A stretch of 64,000 nucleotides of DNA, from the NCBI GenBank assembly GCA_949825045.1, contig OX463829.1, positions 2,666,001 to 2,730,000 on the forward strand, read 5' to 3'. The stretch is from Argyresthia goedartella. Taxonomy: Eukaryota > Arthropoda > Insecta > Lepidoptera > Argyresthiidae. The notes under the pieces were generated by a model that worked only from the letters and a program-made list of their open reading frames with translations, made no database searches and was not told where the DNA came from. This document shows, one piece after another, positions 29,789 to 41,104 of this stretch (position 1 is the stretch's first letter; each line of letters opens with the position of its first letter). The translations under genes were made by a program, and so were the position numbers.

Positions 29789-30627
29789 ATTTATTATGCT
29801 TTTAGGTTTCAAATATTATTAAATATGATACCGGGAGAATGTTTCTCTACGAACTTAATTGGCTAAAACAACGAATTGGGCGTAATTTCAACTCAAAACA
29901 AGATGGCTGCAATAAGTCTTGTGCAATATCTAGTTAGGTGAGGGAGCGCACATGTTGCCGCCTTAAATTGATTTTACACGCTCCCTGGTGAAACTTGTTA
30001 AGTCTGCCACAGATTATACGACGAATAGAACAGAAGTTTCACTCTAAAAACAACTATCTTGTTACAGCAATCAATGTTCACTTTTTAAGCATTAATCAGA
30101 ACTACTTCGGCCGGCACTACCGCGGTTCTGGAACCGCTTGCCGGAAACTATCGCATTTTTTTGTTGTTGTTTTGTCTATCGGCGATGTACCACCATCAGC
30201 AGTTGTGGAAAACCACTGTAAGGGTTCTTTTCCCATGCAGCCCAACACCTAAAAGTCGTAAAACAAATGGTTTTTGAATGGTTTTTGAAATTCGACAAAA
30301 AGTTTAGCAAAAGCAAGCTTACCGCCACGTCTTAGCTGCAAGGGAAATAAGTTTTAAAGTGGGCTTCCACTTCTGCTACTGATGTACGTTTGGACTGCAG
30401 CGCGTGCTAACAAAGAAATGTAGATAATATATATACATTCGAAAACATTACCCTCCTTCTGAGGCAGTCCGGTGAAAATGTATCACAAACTGCGGCTAGG
30501 GCGAAAACATATTCGACTGTTCGTGACGAATTGTGTTACATTACCAGATTGCTTCTACCACGCAACACTTTTTAAGACTTAGTTCAATGTTTAGTTTCAA
30601 AATATGAAAAAAAAACTATACAGGTTT
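29789..30627. other. Unassigned region
   Basis: No supported gene. A GC-rich stem-loop lies at 30111-30144 (GCGGTTC/GAACCGC around TG, with CCGGC/GCCGG outside). The phrase ACCCTCCTTCTGAGGCAGTC (30452-30471) resembles insect LINE 3' regions. Confidence 0.35.
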
Positions 30628-30860
30628 ACTTTTAATTTTCTGAAAAATTTTGGGCAATCATAGTATTCATCATCATGAACAATTTTCCCAAAGGAATATA
30701 TGGTCGCAAATGTGTTTTTCTGATGATCCTCAGTACATTGACCCGATCAGCTGATTACAAGTTACCATGAATGGGAGACCCATTTTTTCCATTTGCAACT
30801 TTATGCTTCTAGGGGAAAGATGTTCATAACATTGAGCACTATGAGCGATGATATGAGGGG
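30628..30860. mobile_element. MITE-M copy 2, right end missing
   Basis: The left arm and centre match the family (TTTTGGGCAATCATAGTATT, GATCAGCTGATTACAAGTTA). The right arm decays at GATATGAGGGG, where the 61-bp satellite begins. Confidence 0.65.
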
Positions 30861-32184
30861 AATGAAGTGGGCTTCCTGATCCAACAGCTCTACCTACGAA
30901 TGAAGTGGGCTTCCTGATCCAACAGCTCTACCTACGGCTTATTTGAGGCGGCGCGGCGCATGTGAAGTGGGCTTCCTGATCCAACAGCTCTACCTACGGC
31001 TTAGTTTAGGCGGCGCGGCGCATGTGAGTGGGCTTCCTGATCCAACAGCTCTACCTACGGCTTAGTTGAGGCGTCGCGGCGCATGTGAGTGGGCTTCCTC
31101 ATCCAACAGCTCTACCTACGGCTTATTTGAGGTGGCGCGGCGCATGTGAGTGGGCTTCCTGATCCAATAGCTCTACCTACGGCTTAGTTGAGGCGGCGCG
31201 GCGCATGTGAGTGGGCTTCCTGATCCAACAGCTCTACCTACGGCTTAGTTGAGGCGGCGCGGCGCATGTGAGTGGGCTTCCTGATCCAACAGCTCTACCT
31301 AGGGCTTAGTTGAAGCGGCGCGGCACATGTGAGTGGGCTTCCTGATCTAATAGCTCTACCTACGGCTTAGTTGAGGCGGCGCGGCGCATGTGAGTGGGCT
31401 TCCTGATCCAACAGCTCTACCTACGGCTTAGTTGAGGCGGCGCGGCGCATGTGAAGTGGGCTTCCTGATCCAACAGCTCTACCTACGGCTTAGTTGAGGC
31501 GGCGCGGCGCATGTGAGTGGGCTTCCTGATCCAACAGCTCTACCTACGGCTTAGTTGAGGCGGCGCGGCGTATGTGAGTGGGCTTCCTGATCCAACAGCT
31601 CTACCTACGGCTTAGTTGAGGTGGCGCGGCGCATGTGAGTGGGCTTCCTGATCCAATAGCTCTACCTACGGCTTAGTTGAGGCGGCGCGGCGCATGTGAG
31701 TGGGCTTCCTGATCCAACAGCCCTACCTACGGCTTAGTTGAGGCGGCGCGGCGCATGTGAGTGGGCTTCCTGATCCAACAGCTCTACCTAGGGCTTAGTT
31801 GAGGCGGCGCGGCGCATGTGAGTGGGCTTCCTGATCCAATAGCTCTACCTACGGCTTAGTTGAGGCGGCGCGGCGCATGTGAGTGGGCTTCCTGATCCAA
31901 CAGCTCTACCTACGGCTTAGTTGAGGCGGCGCGGCGCATGTGAGTGGGCTTCCTGATCCAATAGCTCTACCTACGGCTTAGTTGAGGCGGCGCGGCGCAT
32001 GTGAGTGGGCTTCCTGATCCAACAGCTCTACCTACGGCTTAGTTGAGGCGGCGCGGCGCATGTGAGTGGGCTTCCTGATCCAACAGCTCTACCTACGGCT
32101 TAGTTGAGGCGGCGCGGCGCATGTGAGTGGGCTTCCTGATCCAACAGCTCTACCTACGGCTTAGTTGAGGCGGCGCGGCGCATG
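30861..32184 (+). repeat. 61-bp GC-rich tandem repeat, about 21 units
   Basis: The unit (GTGAGTGGGCTTCCTGATCC, AACAGCTCTACCTACGGCTT, AGTTGAGGCGGCGCGGCGCA plus T) repeats with a 61-bp period. The first unit is shortened to about 39 bp and a few units carry an extra A (GTGAAGTGGG). Substitutions are rare (CAACAG/CAATAG, ACGG/AGGG). There are no transcription signals. Confidence 0.95.
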
Positions 32185-33412
32185 GAGTAACATTACCAAG
32201 TATGATGCGCGCCGAATATTGCCTGGCTGCGTCTGATTGGGCCTCACTTGGCGCGACGTATGACGATGCATTGAGACGTCACATTTGATACATCAGTGTC
32301 AAGTCTATTGCAACCTCAGACTCACGAATGCTCTCGGTTACTGTCGGAACTTAGACGTCGCGTATTTTCAACCTTATGGCTAGGTAAGACGAAAAATAAG
32401 CAGTTCTTTTATCTATTGGGATATGTAGATTATAGAACGAAGTTGAAATGTTTGTACGCGATAAGTCAACTTAACCTAACACAACCTAACTAACTTTAAA
32501 TAAACTAACCATATTCTAAGCATATAAATTTTTATATGGATAAGGTAGGTATTTAGAGATCAGTTTCTTTTGCCATAAAATATAATGTTTCCCAATATAA
32601 GTTAAATATTCACCAAATTGAGTGCTCCCATATAGTTTCACCGAACCGCATTGGTTGCTACGGTCACTTTCTGTCCGAATACTAAAGTTAGGTTTTTTAG
32701 GTCATAACTTGAACCCGAAGCAAAGCGGAGCGGGGCACTGCGACCCCATGTCGTTTAGTATAAAGTAGGTTGAACGGTTTTGCTGAACATTTGGTAAAAG
32801 AATGTTTTTTTTTAAAGTACTTCTTTCTGAATTCTTATTTTTTGACTTCTGATTTATTAATTTTTTACATTCAAGGCATCGTTAATGTCACTTTTCCGAT
32901 ACCTATAGGATTTAAATTTTATTACAATGGCATAAGGTTCAAAATCGTGACCTGTCCCAACTACCCTCGGTTGTTGAGAGGTTAAAAGACAATAGCAAAC
33001 CGAATCGCTACATATTCTTCATTTTGACAGTATTACTCCGAAGACTTTGGGTATTCCGAGGTTGGCTAAACGGCCTAGGCCTAATGAGGCCGAAAACATT
33101 TCTTTAGCCAAACTGTTATTGTTACTGCATAACGCAATTCCGGAGCCATCCGACTCGGCCATTCAAAAACCTCTTTGAATAAATTGATAGACTAACTAAC
33201 TTGTATTTAAATGTTCAAAATGTATTTTCATTTATAATTGAAGATTTTGAGTAGGAAGGCGTCGTGCTATCGAAATGGCCATACAAAACCTATTACAAAC
33301 ATTTGTAGGTACCTATATATACCTAAATATGCAAGCAAAATTTACGAGTAATTGCAGTCTGATGTAAACCAGGCTTTATGAGTAGTTTACTTATTTAGAT
33401 TACGTTGTAAAA
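32185..33412. other. Unassigned region with one dispersed repeat
   Basis: 32605-32695 (CACTTTCTGTCCGAATACTA, AAAGTTAGGT) recurs inverted at 40324-40415, so it is a dispersed repeat. Right after the satellite a GC-rich stretch (32200-32270) has no match. No gene is supported. Confidence 0.4.
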
Positions 33413-33799
33413 GTCACCGTAAGATAGTCAAAACCGTTAGTTGATAAACTGACGTTTTGTTTCTCGTTAGATGGTCAACTATCGACAGATACTAAACTGT
33501 AGCGTACTGCTTGCTATATGGCGCGTTAGTTGATAAAGTAACGGTTAAAACCGTTAAATAGCAAACTGGTTTAAACTTGGATTGCAAACGAAATACCAGG
33601 GCAAACACTGCGGTAGCTTAGGTGAAGACTAGAGGGGGCGAGCGCAACGAAGCCCCGAATAGTCTTCATGTTAGGTTGACAAGGAAGAACAAAAGAAACG
33701 TTAATTCTGAACCCTGTCGGTCTGGTTTACTATCTGTCGATAGTTGATCAACTAACGCGTTAATTTATCACCTAACGGTTTTGACTATCTTACGGTGAC
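33413..33799 (+). mobile_element. MITE-H copy 1 (387 bp)
   Basis: The terminal inverted repeats are GTCACCGTAAGATAGTCAAA at 33413 and the reverse complement ending at 33799, extending over about 40 bp with a few mismatches. Inside are further inverted words (ACTATCTGTCGATAGTTGA) and the shared core GCGGTAGCTTAGGTGAAGAC. It is non-coding. Confidence 0.85.
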
Positions 33800-34261
33800 A
33801 TAAATATAATCAGTTCTCCATTTGCCGCTGTGAGTTTCTCTCGTCTCCTCTCATGCCATACCACATACACTCCCCTACACATTCATACATAAGGCTCGAT
33901 AAACCTTACCCTTCTTCTGGTCTAAGTGCGTGTCTGAGTCTCACACTGAGGATTCCGAAATGGTCAATCTGAAACCTGGAATCGAGACCATATGATCTAG
34001 GATAGCCATTTATAGGAAATGATCAAACTCGGGAACTATTCGGTTGCCTTTTGGCATCCAATCTATCATTATATACATCGTGAAAGATCTATTGGCCATA
34101 GAAATATCATCCTTACAACTATTGGGAATAGCATAGCTCGATCTTGCTCGCGCTCCAAAATTACAAAATTAAATCATCGGTTTTAGGTTAGTGGGTAGGT
34201 AGTAAACAGCAGAAGGCTGGTGATGTGATTTTTTTCTAGTGTGATGTGTTGATTCGTTAAA
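33800..34261. other. Unassigned spacer
   Basis: No gene or repeat match was recognised. Confidence 0.35.
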
Positions 34262-34546
34262 ACATTAACATAGCGTCACGTCTTTTCCCATACGTCGTAG
34301 CAGAGGCACAATTGTGCCCACTTTGTGCCAGTTATTCAATGCTCCATTTTGCGTGACAGGGGGCTAGCCCATCGCCGCAGCTATGGAGTTATGAAGGTTT
34401 CCTCACGATGTTTTCCATCACCGTTAGAAAGTCCGTATAATTTACTTAAGATAATTTAATTATCTCATTGGTACGTGGTCAGGAATCGAACTTGCATCTC
34501 CGGTGTGAGAAGCCTGTTATCTGGCCTCCACTTGGCCACCATTTGA
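34262..34546 (-). mobile_element. SINE-A, near full length
   Basis: Reading the reverse strand, a tRNA-like head with the B box AGTTCGATTCC is followed by the body (ACATCGTGAGGAAACCTTCA) and the core GGGCTAGCCCCCTGTCACGC. The end is GTGCCTCTGCTACGACGTAT then GACGTGACGCTATG. Short RNAs of this type are transcribed by Pol III from the internal boxes and mobilised by LINE proteins. Confidence 0.8.
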
Positions 34547-34570
34547 TTACTTGTTCCAACTGCCGCCTTC

Positions 34571-34902
34571 TTAACACCCTCAGCGCCAGTGTATCTTTAA
34601 TGATACACCATAGGGTGCTTTGTCACAGGCCAGTGTATCCTTAATGATACACCACACTGCCCGACTTCGGAGACCGTTGTATCCCACAATATACACCGTT
34701 TCATACATTTTATTCATCAAAATTCAAAAGCGTTGGCCCTGGAGAATGTGCCTGTGTTTTTGGGGTGTAAATATCTCCAAAAAATAAAGAAAATATGGGG
34801 TTTTTCTTAAAAAAAATACTACAAAATTATAGGTATACACTGGCCTGTGAGAAAGCACCCTATGGTGTATCATTAAAGATATACTGGCGCTGAGCGTGTT
34901 AA
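34571..34902. mobile_element. TTAA-flanked MITE, piggyBac-like (332 bp)
   Basis: TTAA lies at both ends (34571-34574, 34899-34902). Inside it, CACCCTCAGCGCCAGTGTAT and its counterpart ATACTGGCGCTGAGCGTG form termini that pair over about 65 bp. The palindromic motif GTGTATC-TTAAT-GATACAC occurs twice in the left arm (about 34590 and 34633). TTAA duplication is diagnostic of piggyBac-type integration; no transposase is present. Confidence 0.75.
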
Positions 34903-35043
34903 TGTCGCATTCATGACCCACTTCCACTTATATCTGTCGTAATCTCATCGTAGAATTATATATTATGTAATATCATGTATAAATATTATGAAATGGCCAA
35001 CCATGGCTGAATTAGAACTTTCATTGAAAGAATAAATCTTTTA

Positions 35044-35472
35044 AAAAACACTGCGGTAGCTTTGGTGAAGACTAAAGGGGCAATCGCAGCGAAGCCCCCG
35101 AATAGTTATCACAAAAAACATTAGGTAGTACTGAATAAAAATGCTTTTAAAGAGACATGTTTCATCAAATTCAATCCATTCTGATCCATTTCATGAAATG
35201 GTTGGGCATTTCATGAAATGATCGATAGGGTATTTGACAAGGTAATCCAATAAATCTAGAAACGTTTCTCAAGCTGAACCTATTTCAACAAAAATGTTTG
35301 AAAATATCAGAATTGTATATTACCAGCAGTTGTATTTTATAACCTCAATTTTGTGTTAAAAAGATAGCATTTGACTATGACGTCACATACTACTATTTCA
35401 TAGAACTCTTAATTGAAATTACCGTTTTGACAGTTCCTAAAAAGTGCCTATTTTGACTAGCAGTCAAATACC
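35044..35472. mobile_element. MITE fragments: shared core, palindromes and a GGTATTTGAC element
   Basis: 35047-35105 is the CACTGCGGTAGCTTTGGTGA core. 35186-35201 is a perfect 16-bp palindrome (CCATTTCATGAAATGG), echoed at 35207-35220. 35229-35472 is bounded by GGTATTTGAC and GTCAAATACC, a 10-bp inverted pair, and is probably a separate ~244-bp element. Confidence 0.5.
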
Positions 35473-35707
35473 GTATTCTATGATATGGCCACGACATATC
35501 CACTGCCACAGCATAACCTAACATCTAGAGCATTATAGGTGTAACTTAACTGTGTGTCAACCGGTCGAAATGGCTGCTATAATCTTATTATATGTCTATG
35601 ACTATAGCTATTATTATCTCCGTCCTCTCCAGTGATGAGACGTTTAAGTATCGATAAATTGTACTTAATGCGAATTTTATTGCTGGACGTACTTAGCAGG
35701 AGATTTT

Positions 35708-35917
35708 ATGTTTTGCACAGATTCGCTGAGATTGTTGCTGGTAATTTGTCTTCTGATTGGTTGTTTTGTTTTCGCCAAACTGGACATCGATTCTAGGAAA
35801 AATCGGAAATATGTTTACAAGGATCAGGATAACTATTATTCCTGGGATAATATAAAAAAAACATTGACTGAAATGACTAGGCTAACTTCTACCAAGTCAA
35901 TGTCCAAAAGCGAATGA
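35708..35917 (+). CDS. Candidate small secreted peptide (69 aa)
   Basis: A true ATG opens a 69-codon frame, with an in-frame stop upstream at 35666. Residues 1-23 form a classical signal peptide: a polar start with one Arg, then LRLLLVICLLIGCFVFA, with likely cleavage after Ala23. The predicted mature part (46 residues) is charged and Tyr-rich (SRKNRKYVYKDQDNYYSWDN), has no Cys and ends in a Ser/Lys-rich tail. No transposon similarity is visible inside it. An AATAAA lies about 400 bp downstream (36316). I do not recognise the family. The alternatives are a chance ORF or one exon of a larger gene (a TTTTGCACAG acceptor-like sequence overlaps the first codons). Confidence 0.45.
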   Translation: MFCTDSLRLLLVICLLIGCFVFAKLDIDSRKNRKYVYKDQDNYYSWDNIKKTLTEMTRLTSTKSMSKSE

Positions 35918-36856
35918 GATGAATTGGATAATCTTATCAAACACAACACACTTGTATGTCACAAATATCAAGTTATCTATTTAGCTAAGGGTTAAACGTA
36001 TACACTATACAATACTTTTTAAACTGTAACTTGATTTTCTCTTGTGTAACTTATTAATATTATAGTTGTCCAAGTTTTTTCTTAGATTATATTGTTCTAC
36101 TGATAGTTATAATATGTTATGTAAACTACATATTTTAGAAGCTAGAATTTTTATTTGTCTATAAAATAATGGAAATTTCGTCCGCTGTTTTGCTGAAATA
36201 TAGTACTACGCTTAGATCAACAACAGATGCTACAATGCTTTTCTTTGTAATCTAATCTAGCCTACATTTAACATCACCATTGCAACTAATATGTATAATA
36301 CTCTTTTTAAGTGACAATAAATTATTGTCATTATAAAATTATTATAAAAACAGCTTGAAGCGAGTGAGGCGAAATTTGATAAAGTTCAACCCTACTTCGC
36401 AATAAAAGTAGACGTTCCTCAATATCTACTCCATTGAAATTGCTCAAGAAATGTTGTTTGTTCGTTCTAGTAATTGACGTGAAACAAGAAATAATTGAAC
36501 TCGTGATCCTGTTGTGCAGGAAACAAAACAACATTTCTTTTATATTTCACCAAGGGCGGATACATAAATACTAATAACACCGCCGCCTAAGTCATTGTTT
36601 TCTCTAATTGTCCGACATCACTCACGGCTTCTACTAAATTATACAAAAATAGCAACAAAAGCCAAGCTAAATAAAAACACGAAGCCAGTTAGTAAAAAGT
36701 GTTTAACATTAAGAAGGAAACTTGTTTAAGCAGGCGGTTTCACCTGTGATTAACGCGAGCTATCGTAGATCAGACTGTATATGGAGTCTAGAGATGGTGT
36801 AGTACGATTTTATATAAATATCGCGACACAGCATACGCCGATTATTCAATAAATAT
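35918..36856. other. Sequence downstream of the small ORF
   Basis: AT-rich, with an AATAAA at 36316-36321 inside a short stem (ACAATAAATTATTGT). No other ORF of note or repeat match to the window is seen. Confidence 0.4.
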
Positions 36857-37200
36857 GTCACCGTAAGATAGTCAAAAACGTTAGTTGATAAACTAACGCG
36901 TTATAAAATATAATAAAACCAGACCGACAGGGTTTAGAATTTACGTTTCTTTTGTTCTTACATCTCAACCTAAAACGAAGACTCTAGTCTTCACCTAAGC
37001 TACCGCAGTGTTTGCCCTGGTAGTTCGTTTGCAATTCAAGTTTAAACCAGTTTACTATTTAATGGTTTTAACCGTTAGTTTATCAACTACCGCGTGATAT
37101 AGTAGGCAGTACGTTACAGTTTACTATCTGTCGATAGTTGACCGACTTACAAGAGAAAAAACGTTGTTTTATCAACTAACTTTAACAATTTTACGGTGAC
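36857..37200 (-). mobile_element. MITE-H copy 2 (344 bp), inverted
   Basis: Termini GTCACCGTAAGATAGTCAAA and TTTACGGTGAC flank an interior that matches copy 1 in reverse (CTTCACCTAAGCTACCGCAG, ACCAGACCGACAGGGTTTAG). ATAT lies just outside both ends, so a short palindromic target is possible. Confidence 0.85.
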
Positions 37201-37404
37201 ATATTCAAAATTTGTAATGATTTGCAAAAATGATCCCAGGGACCAAAACGATTGCACAAGTAATTCGACAACAAGAAATCGGCTAATTCGGTAATTAGTT
37301 TCTATAGCTGCATGAGAGAGATGAGCTTTTGTATTGTATATTTTTAAAATTCACAATTAATAAACTGCAACACAGAATCGAGGCCAACAACACAAGTCAA
37401 TATG

Positions 37405-37742
37405 AGTTAAATTTATTTTTATTATTATAAATAAATCTAAAATACATAAAACTATACAATTAAACCACCCCAGAACGCTCCCGGACCAAAGGTACCCATT
37501 ACGCTGGCAGCGTTGCCGCGCTGCACAGCAAGTGAGACCCTTTGCACCAGGAAAGCTCCGGAGCGGTAGTCATGGCCTCGGTCCCTCAAGCGACGCCCAA
37601 TGTCCCTGATGTAGGCCCTACCCTGCGATCCCCACAGCCCCGTGGTCTCGACGGCCAATGGAACAAACCAATAACTCCCCATCAGCTGTGCGTACTTACC
37701 GCATTTCTGCCGCGCCGCCGACTCCGCAGCCGCACCAGTCAA
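37405..37742 (-). mobile_element. 5'-truncated retroelement 3' end
   Basis: A coding tail (37452-37742) is followed on the minus strand by a short UTR and an A-rich end (ATAATAAAAATAAATTT near 37412-37435). This is the form of a truncated LINE-like insertion. Confidence 0.6.
37452..37742 (-). pseudogene. C-terminal tail of an RT-type polyprotein
   Basis: The 96 codons read KYAQLMGSYWFVPLAVETTG, then a helix with RDIGRRLRDRG, and FLVQRVSLAVQRGNAASVMG followed by TFGPGAF. The pattern 'VPxAVET ... QRxSxAxQRGNAAS' is one I recall at the extreme C-terminus of RT-containing polyproteins in many animals. The catalytic part is absent and the first codon is set only by truncation. The element class is uncertain. 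Confidence 0.5.
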
Positions 37743-38546
37743 TATTGTGCCAAAGCCAAAGTTCCTAAGTTATAACTTTATAACCGAAGCAACATCATAC
37801 GATCGAAAATCGATAAAATTGCCACATCACTAACTTTGTTTTCACACAATCTAGTGTAACGATCAACTATTAAGGAGGTTAACGAAAGAGGTTGGATGGG
37901 CGGTGCTTAATGAGTCCAGGAAGGTTGGTGTGCAGAAAAACTTTTTGACGTGTTAACCGATAGCCGTGCTCAGATCAGAGGCTGACTTATGTTTTAACTG
38001 AATGATACTTGTGAGTTGTGAGATCATTTGGTGTGATGACTTCTGTTTTGGCCCTGTGTTAGTGATGGTTTAGAAAAAATATATATAAGTAATTGTTTTA
38101 TTTTATTGCAACTTGTCTGTTTATTAAAAGTATCAACTTTACATATTTAAAGATGTGACAGTGTGCTTGCCTGACAGATACATAAATGGCGGCAGATTAC
38201 CAACAGTATTATGAGACATACAATATTATTAGATATAAAGTTATATTTATTAGCTCTGGGTCTGCACCATGCTATCGCGATACAGGGTATCCCAGTGTGG
38301 GGCTACAATCAATGTGTTTGTCTGTAAGAAATTTCTATTATTGTTAATATTTCTGGTTCCTAAGAACAAGGTATCTTGATAATTTCGTACAATGTAATGT
38401 TTCGTATAAATCGTATTTAATTCTCACAGGTTTCCCACCCTCCCTTAGCGGTGAAACAAACATTTTGACGTTTTATAGTGACATGATAATGTTGTGGAAC
38501 TGTGAAGTAAAAGTTAAACTTTTAGTTTAGAACCAAGAGCATCTGA
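37743..38546. other. Unassigned spacer
   Basis: No supported gene. Nothing in this stretch matches other parts of the window. Confidence 0.35.
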
Positions 38547-38557
38547 TCAATATTTTT

Positions 38558-38842
38558 AACATTACATTACACGGCATCACGCCTTTTCCCATACGGTGTG
38601 GCTGAGGCACAATTGTGCCCACTTTGAGCCAGTTATTCAATAATCCATTTTGCGTGACAGTGGGCTAGCCCAACGCCGCAGCTATGGAGTAATGATGGTT
38701 TCCTCACGATGTTTTCGATCACCGTTACAACTTCCGTATAACGTACTTAAGATAAATTAATTATCTCATTGGGACATAGTCAACAATCGAATCTGCATCT
38801 CCTGTGTGAGAAGCAACAGTGAAACCCATAAGACCACGGAGC
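38558..38842 (-). mobile_element. SINE-A, full length with target duplication
   Basis: The copy is flanked by TCAATATTTTT at 38547-38557 and 38843-38853, an exact 11-bp duplication. It reads on the minus strand from AGCTCCGTGGTCTTATGGG (A-box region) through a degenerate B box to GGCGTGATGCC. This gives the true SINE-A ends. Confidence 0.88.
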
Positions 38843-39020
38843 TCAATATTTTTCTGATCATATTTTCGACCATTTATTCGTATATAGTCATTGAACATAA
38901 GATAATAAATTACAACCAAAGAAAAGAGATTTACAAAGGCAAACTTTTTTCTAATAAGAGAGTGTGTTAGAATACCAGTAAAAAAAATAATTAAAAAAGA
39001 GTGTGCTTTAGACCACACAA

Positions 39021-39226
39021 CTGAAGTAAAACTTCTTTAGCTCTAATGCTTCAAAAATACATCTCCTGCACTGTGTCTGGCTATGAGAGGAAGAGAGAAA
39101 GAAAATGTGCGCACGAGAGGTGCGCACCTCTCGTTCGCCTCGCCCGATCACACTTTTCGTAACGCTCTCGTCACGCATTCGCCAGCTTACTCCCCAAGTC
39201 AAGCGTGCTTATAGAAGTTTTACTCC
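39021..39226. mobile_element. MITE-J (~206 bp) with a central palindrome
   Basis: The left end CTGAAGTAAAACTTCT pairs with the right AGAAGTTTTACTCC. A perfect 22-bp palindrome (ACGAGAGGTGC and its complement) lies at 39113-39134. It has no coding capacity. Confidence 0.55.
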
Positions 39227-39230
39227 AAAA

Positions 39231-39970
39231 AAACAGTACCTGCTTCACAATGTCCGGGTCAGCTTTATGTCACACAGGGAATATCCGGACATAGTGAAAC
39301 TGGCCATAAGCATATAATTTCAAAACACATACATTATTGTTTCCACCACGCTCCCATGTTTATTTCCTAATATGAGGCAATCGCATCGCCACAAACTTTA
39401 GCTTAAGTAAATAAAACTCCTCTACACCATTATCTCTACTATTCAAGCAACTGATGGAGGAAAACGCAGTTGTCAGTAACTAAACTGGGTCAATCTTCAG
39501 TCACAACTTCTTATACTTAGAGCCTTGACACAATAGTATTAAAGTCTTCTTTACCTTGCAGAAGAGCCGGGTCGAAATATCTGTAATTCTTCATGTAAAC
39601 AAGGGACATAGAGTATTCTCTTGGGGGAGCTTAGGTTTGTTTACTATGCATATTTGACCGGTTATTTATTTTTGGGACCTATACTGTGCCTCTTCCACCA
39701 AGTATTGGAAAAAGTTTTTCATCCAAAATTAACTAAATGATCACCAACAATTGACACCCTATTTTTCAACTATATTCAACTACATTGGGACGCCTCGCTC
39801 CACTCCGCTTCACTCCTGCTCTAGATTGTATCATAAAAAATAATAAAATTGAAGTGGCTCCCAATCCGACAGACAGAAAGAATACTACCTATCACAATTA
39901 TCGTAGGTTTTATTTATTTAAGTATAGAGTGTTTATGTAGTATAATTGTCTTCATAATGATATATATGTT
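39231..39970. other. Unassigned spacer
   Basis: No gene or repeat is supported. Confidence 0.35.
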
Positions 39971-40225
39971 ATAAAGTATTTTTGTAATATTTGTGTGTAC
40001 TTGTAATGTATTATATTTTTTAATTTAGTTGCTGTTTTCTTGCTTGTATAAAATTTCTTTAAGAAATATCTTAAAGAAATCTCTTCCAGCCAACCAAGTA
40101 AGTATGTTCAGTGAAACAATGCGGGTTCAGCTAATACAAAATGTTTATACAAGCAAGAAAACAGCAACTAAATTAAAAAATAGAATACATTACACGTACA
40201 CACACATATTACAAAAATACTTTAT
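39971..40225. repeat. Large fold-back: 82-bp arms around a nested hairpin
   Basis: 39971-40052 and 40144-40225 are reverse complements with only a few mismatches (shared segment AATTTAGTTGCTGTTTTCTT then GCTTGTATAAA). In the loop a second perfect hairpin has ATTTCTTTAAGA (40053-40064) and TCTTAAAGAAAT (40069-40080) around AATA. The ORF read across it is incidental. Confidence 0.85.
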
Positions 40226-40323
40226 GCTTATGCCCGCCTTTGTAAATTTTATTTCCCACTGCGTTAATTGTTTTTAATGTTATTTTATGCAATAAAGGAT
40301 ATAATAATAAAATTGTAACCTAA

Positions 40324-40415
40324 CAAACCTAACTTTAGTATTCGGACAGAAAGTGACTTGTAGCAACTAATACGGTTCTGTGGAACTAAGTGGAGGCACT
40401 TAACTTGGTGAACTT
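40324..40415 (-). repeat. Dispersed repeat, inverted copy of 32605-32695
   Basis: AACTTTAGTATTCGGACAGA and AAGTGACTTGTAGCAACTAA match the reverse complement of the earlier segment with scattered differences. No ORF. Confidence 0.6.
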
Positions 40416-41104
40416 GGTAACATATTTGGGAGGGAAAACATTGGTCAATAATTATTTTTTGTTGTTGCAGGTATGTGCTGAAATGGCTGTTGGATAGAGT
40501 TTAAGTACCTACTATTTGATTAGCTGCCACGAGCGTCCATGTAAGTACGTAAGTTCTGTCTAAGTAAGTTATGCTTATGTTCTCTCACCATTATTTATTT
40601 ATTTATTTATTTACGTTTCACAGCAATTAAAACACAATATTATTTAATTAGGAAAAAATATTTTTGAAATGCCAATTACGAAACGATACAAAGATAAAAT
40701 AGAAATATAAGAATCTATTTATAGGAATAATAAAGTAAAGTAATAAACTTAAACTTGTCCGACAATATGGTGAACTGCTGATTGAATGGTGTAGGAGGGT
40801 GTGTGTGTGTGTGTGTGTGTATGTATGTGTGAAATCGAGTACTGACAGGAAATAGTAAAAATGCAATTCTAAGATAATCATTCTAAGATTCTCAGATAAT
40901 GTTATGAGAAAATCAATATAGTAACTACAACTTATTATTGAGTTTCAAATAAGGAAACATCATCTAAGACATAATAACCAACAACATAGTGAAGTCTAGG
41001 TCCGATAGACCGATTTACGATAACTTGGCTGGTAGATCGTTGTCCGTCTTAGATAAAATAATAAATAAATATAGCCGATTGTCGGTCTTGCGAAAAAAAA
41101 GATT
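40416..41104. other. Spacer with microsatellites
   Basis: A TTTA repeat lies at about 40589-40611 and a GT repeat at about 40798-40822. There is no gene. Confidence 0.6.

Noticed and set aside
29995..30252. 85-aa ORF
   Set aside because: It includes the GC-rich stem-loop at 30111-30144, has no family match by eye and no start context.
37542..37775. + strand ORF over the RT-polyprotein tail
   Set aside because: It is antisense to the better-supported minus-strand frame.
40029..40277. 82-aa ORF as a gene
   Set aside because: It spans one arm and the loop of a fold-back structure and has no recognisable domain.
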